From NCBI GenBank assembly GCA_028698585.1, contig JAQVWG010000004.1, forward strand, positions 57,138 to 121,137: a stretch of DNA of 64,000 bases. The letters are read 5' to 3'. Position 1 is the stretch's first letter. The number at the start of each line of letters is the position of its first letter. A model generated the notes under the pieces. The model searched no databases, had not been told where the DNA came from, and saw only the letters and a list, made by a program, of their open reading frames with translations. Of the stretch, positions 61,277 through 64,000 are shown piece by piece. The position numbers and the translations under genes were made by a program. The DNA is from Clostridia bacterium (GTDB taxonomy: Bacteria > Bacillota > Clostridia > Christensenellales > CAG-314).

Positions 61277-62476
61277 ATGACCTTATCACAAAGAATTATT
61301 CAACAGACTAACGAGTATTGTGCCCACAACTATCATCCTAAGGATGTTGTTATAGAACAAGCTTCGGGCTGTATAGTAGTTGATCCTGAGGGGAGAGAGT
61401 ACTATGATATGCTTTCGGCATATTCTGCACACAACCTAGGCCATAGACACCCAGAGGTAGTGGCTGCTGCAGTAGAGCAACTTGGCAAGGTAACACTAAC
61501 GTCTCGTGCATTCCACAATACGGTGCTCGGTGAGTTCTGCCAGAAACTAGCACAACTGACAGGAAAGGACATGATTCTACCCATGAACACCGGCGCAGAG
61601 GCAGTGGAGACAGCTATTAAGACTGCTAGAAGGTGGGGCGTGGACGTCAAGGGTGTTGTAGACGGCAAGCAACAGATAATCGTAGCTGAGAATAATTTTC
61701 ATGGTAGAACAGTAACAGTAGTGTCCTTCTCAACCGATCCTACGGCAAGGCGTGGCTATGGACCATTTACAGATGGATTCGTTGTAGTAGAATATGGTAA
61801 TGCCGATGCGCTTGAGGCAGCCATTACAGACAACACAGTCGCATTCTTAGTCGAGCCCATACAGGGAGAGGCTGGTATAGTGGTGCCACCAGAGGGATAT
61901 CTAAGAAAGGTAAGAGAAATATGTACTCGCCACAATATTTTGTTCATCGCTGACGAGATACAGACGGGATTTGCGCGCACTGGCAAAATGTTCGCATGTC
62001 AACACGAGGGTGTAGTACCAGACATATTTACTCTAGGCAAGGCACTCGGTGGGGGAATAATGCCTGTATCGGCTGTCGCTGCCAATAAGGACATACTGGG
62101 AGTATTCGAGCCGGGTAGTCATGGCTCTACATTCGGTGGTAATCCGTTAGCATGCGCAGTTGGAATTAAGACTATGGAGATACTCGTTAGAGATGACTAT
62201 GCTAAGCAGGCAAGGGAAAAGGGCGAGTATTTCATGGATAAACTGCGTGAGATAGCCAAGAGCAACCCACACATTATACAAGTAAGGGGTAAGGGACTGC
62301 TTGTGGGTGTTGTGTTCGATATAGAGGCGCAAGGGTACGTTAAGAAACTGATTGCTAACGGCGTTTTGGCCAAGGAAACACACGAGTGTATTATCCGTTT
62401 CGCACCACCTATTGTGATTACATACGAACAGATAGATGATGCCTGCGTTAAAATTGCCAAGGCATTGACCGAGTAG
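61277..62476 (+). CDS. rocD: Ornithine--oxo-acid aminotransferase
   Basis: PLP-dependent class III aminotransferase, 399 residues, converting ornithine and 2-oxoglutarate to glutamate semialdehyde and glutamate. It links arginine breakdown with proline and glutamate. RocD rather than ArgD because of the family-specific VTLTSRAFHN, NNFHGRTVTVVSFSTDP and GYGPFTDGF. The PLP lysine is in TLGKALGGG, and ADEIQTGFARTG is the cofactor-binding segment. GGAGG precedes the ATG at 61277; the longer frame to 61217 begins at the transcription start. No arginase or other roc genes lie nearby. Confidence 0.94.
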   Translation: MTLSQRIIQQTNEYCAHNYHPKDVVIEQASGCIVVDPEGREYYDMLSAYSAHNLGHRHPEVVAAAVEQLGKVTLTSRAFHNTVLGEFCQKLAQLTGKDMILPMNTGAEAVETAIKTARRWGVDVKGVVDGKQQIIVAENNFHGRTVTVVSFSTDPTARRGYGPFTDGFVVVEYGNADALEAAITDNTVAFLVEPIQGEAGIVVPPEGYLRKVREICTRHNILFIADEIQTGFARTGKMFACQHEGVVPDIFTLGKALGGGIMPVSAVAANKDILGVFEPGSHGSTFGGNPLACAVGIKTMEILVRDDYAKQAREKGEYFMDKLREIAKSNPHIIQVRGKGLLVGVVFDIEAQGYVKKLIANGVLAKETHECIIRFAPPIVITYEQIDDACVKIAKALTE

Positions 62477-62520
62477 AACTCAGGTAGGTTGACTATATAT
62501 AATCGTAGGTTGATATATAA

Positions 62521-62579
62521 ACTACGTGACTTTCTTCAACCCTTTGACAATGGTAGATATAGTTAACTTGTCACGTAGT
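62521..62579. repeat. Inverted repeat, 10-bp arms
   Basis: ACTACGTGAC (62521-62530) and GTCACGTAGT (62570-62579) are perfect inverted arms 39 bases apart, 45 bp after the rocD stop. It could be a protein-binding dyad or a large hairpin. Confidence 0.6.
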
Positions 62580-62640
62580 AATTATAGACAAGTTTTATCA
62601 TAATGACTGAGGGTTACATATGCACAATAACTTATAATAT

Positions 62641-62670
62641 AAGGACAGAGTATAACACCTCTGTCCTTTT
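62641..62670 (+). terminator. rocD terminator
   Basis: A perfect 10-bp stem AAGGACAGAG / CTCTGTCCTT with an 8-base loop and a short T-run. Confidence 0.8.
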
Positions 62671-62740
62671 GAATGCTAACATGATACTAGTTAATTCATG
62701 TAATCGGAATGGACATATCATTTAACAACACTGGTGACAG

Positions 62741-63235
62741 CGCACGGGAGAACAAGACAAATTACCTTATGTGTTTTATCGTAAAACAATTTCATTATAC
62801 CCATAGATAAATTATTATTACACATTATCATTAGTTGAAATATACTCTAGGCTATTCTAGCTTTTGCCAACGCACGGGAGAACAAGACAAATTACCTTAT
62901 GTGTTTTATCGTAAAACAATTTCATTATACCCATAGATAAATTATTATTACACATTATCATTAGTTGAAATATACTCTAGGTTAATCTAGCTTTTGCCAG
63001 CGCACGGGATAACAAAATAGATTATATTTACTGTTTTTACAGTAGTGTCATTTACATCTGTAGAAATAATAATGGTTATATCAATCATGAGGTATAGCAA
63101 ACTCTAAGTTGATTCTCCTTTTGCAAGCGCATGGGAGAACAAAATAAATTATGACTGTTTTTTTATAGAATAATATTGTTCATTCGTAGTATCTTATTGT
63201 GACATCTAATATTAATTCAAGGCAAACTCTCGGTG
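62741..63235 (+). repeat. Tandem repeat A, about 130-bp unit, four copies
   Basis: Units start with CGCACGGGAGAACAA or close variants at 62741, 62871, 63001 and 63128. The first two are nearly identical over 130 bp; the third (127 bp) and fourth have diverged except at the unit ends (AAACTCT and CTTTTGC-type flanks). The gradient suggests repeated duplication at one place. Confidence 0.9.
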
Positions 63236-63604
63236 TATCTTATCGCTATACCACATCTAATCTATGCTTGATATTATGCCTAAGCATTTTCCTATATAAT
63301 GTGCAATTGTACACAGCGCACATAATGCACACTAGGAGCAGTAAATACGGATTACGGCAAGACCGTTACCGTTCTTAATTAATCAAAATTGCGACAACTG
63401 TGGCTGATTAATTCAAGGCAAACTCTCGGTGTATCTTATCGCTATACCACATCTAATCTATGCTAGATATTATGCCTAAACATTTTCCTATATAATGTGC
63501 AATTGTACACAGCGCACATAATGCACACTAGGGGCAGTAAATACAGATTATGGCAAGACCGTTACCGTTCTTAATTAATCAACATTGCGACAACTGTGGC
63601 TGTT
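63211..63604 (+). repeat. Tandem repeat B, 197-bp unit, two copies
   Basis: Two nearly identical 197-bp units begin with ATTAATTCAAGGCAAACTCT at 63211 and 63408. Their first bases are also the end of the last repeat A copy, so B arose by duplication across the end of A. Each contains the dyad-rich stretch TGTGCAATTGTACACA. Confidence 0.9.
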
Positions 63605-63681
63605 TAATCCAAGCGAACTGCGTTTCTTGTCAATAAGAAAAGGTCCTAAACTGAACTATATGTTCAATTGAGAACCTCTCT

Positions 63682-63758
63682 TGGCGAACCGTAAGGGATT
63701 CGAACCCCCGACCTCATGGTCCGTAGCCATGCACTCTATCCAGCTGAGCTAACGGTCC
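63682..63758 (-). tRNA. tRNA-Arg (ACG)
   Basis: 77 nt on the minus strand. Acceptor GGACCGT / ACGGTTC, anticodon loop CTACGGA (anticodon ACG), T-loop GGTTCGAATCC-type, encoded CCA. Confidence 0.95.
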
Positions 63759-63907
63759 GTATAAGCTACCTTGATAGCCAAATTAGTATATACCCACAGT
63801 GTTAAATTGTCAATAAGATTACTAACAATTACCAAAAAATGACTTTACTATTATCGTCATATATGTTATATTATATCGGCACAATAACTACGAACCAGCC
63901 AATCTAT

Positions 63908-63999
63908 GGAGAAATACCCAAGTGGCTGAAGGGGCTCCCCTGCTAAGGGAGTAGTAGGTGAGAAGCCTAGCGAGGGTTCAAATCCCTCTTTCTCCGCCA
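63908..63999 (+). tRNA. tRNA-Ser (GCU)
   Basis: 92 nt with the long variable arm of class II tRNAs, acceptor GGAGAAA / TTTCTCC, anticodon GCT in CTGCTAA, encoded CCA. It ends one base before the window edge. Confidence 0.95.
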
Positions 64000-64000
64000 T

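Larger units (their letters stand above)
62477..63681. other. Repeat-rich intergenic region between rocD and tRNA-Arg
   Basis: About 1.2 kb without a gene. It contains an inverted repeat (62521-62579), the rocD terminator, a four-copy repeat of ~130 bp and a two-copy repeat of 197 bp. Confidence 0.8.

Noticed and set aside
62741..63604. CRISPR array
   Set aside because: Repeat units are 130 and 197 bp and directly adjoining, without short repeats separated by unique spacers.

Overview
The window looks like a chromosome segment of an anaerobic-type Bacillota, most likely an uncultured Clostridia lineage. The support is SpoVG, a DUF5685/J-domain pair, KtrAB-type potassium uptake, a SAM-I riboswitch on metK, RF2 with the classical +1 frameshift, and Gram-positive-style tRNA genes with encoded CCA. 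DNA is AT-rich, intergenic spacers are unusually long (several of 0.6-1.2 kb) and many core genes use the ATA isoleucine codon. The lineage call is inference; no rRNA is present.

Layout. 1-5.2 kb: a translation cluster (a DUF1385-PrmC fusion cut by the left edge, prfA, a small P-loop protein, trpS) and then a DUF5685 gene with a degenerate J-domain partner. 5.5-6.7 kb: an ArsR-type repressor divergent from a tiny membrane protein, and a zinc-ribbon protein. 7.3-10.5 kb, minus strand: recF-ktrB-ktrA. 11.2-17.4 kb: gyrB, gyrA, argS. 17.6-24.8 kb: a heterodimeric ABC exporter, a tandem 147-bp repeat carrying terminators, rsmA and an enlarged GPH-family sugar symporter. 25.4-33.7 kb: SAM-I riboswitch-metK, recD2, comF, secA, prfB. 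33.8-39.2 kb: two truncated tandem copies of the tsaD 5' end, intact tsaD, a P-type ATPase and an M32 carboxypeptidase. 39.4-44.1 kb: spoVG divergent from murC, then psuG, convergent with a degenerate zinc-dehydrogenase-like gene. 45.1-45.5 kb: tRNA cluster fMet-Met-Glu-Val. 46-50.8 kb, minus strand: a very unusual TetR-HTH/PAS/histidine kinase/receiver protein and an ArsB/NhaD-type transporter. 52-60.4 kb: an accessory zone with four GNAT acetyltransferases, a CAAX-type protease with OsmC, a methyltransferase and an AraC/GyrI-like regulator. 61.2-64 kb: ornithine aminotransferase, two families of tandem repeats, tRNA-Arg and tRNA-Ser.

How it fits together. The housekeeping part covers release-factor synthesis and methylation (PrmC, RF1, RF2), tRNA charging (TrpS, ArgS) and modification (TsaD), supercoiling (GyrAB), repair (RecF, RecD2), secretion (SecA), wall synthesis (MurC) and ion homeostasis (KtrAB, P-type ATPase). 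The best candidates for something undescribed are the soluble TetR-PAS-kinase-receiver fusion at 46.0-49.2 kb, the DUF1385-PrmC fusion, the MDR protein that has lost its catalytic residues, and the recurrent tandem duplications: two unrelated ones have the same ~147-bp period, and one of them repeats the start of tsaD. No CRISPR array, insertion sequence, prophage or rRNA was seen.
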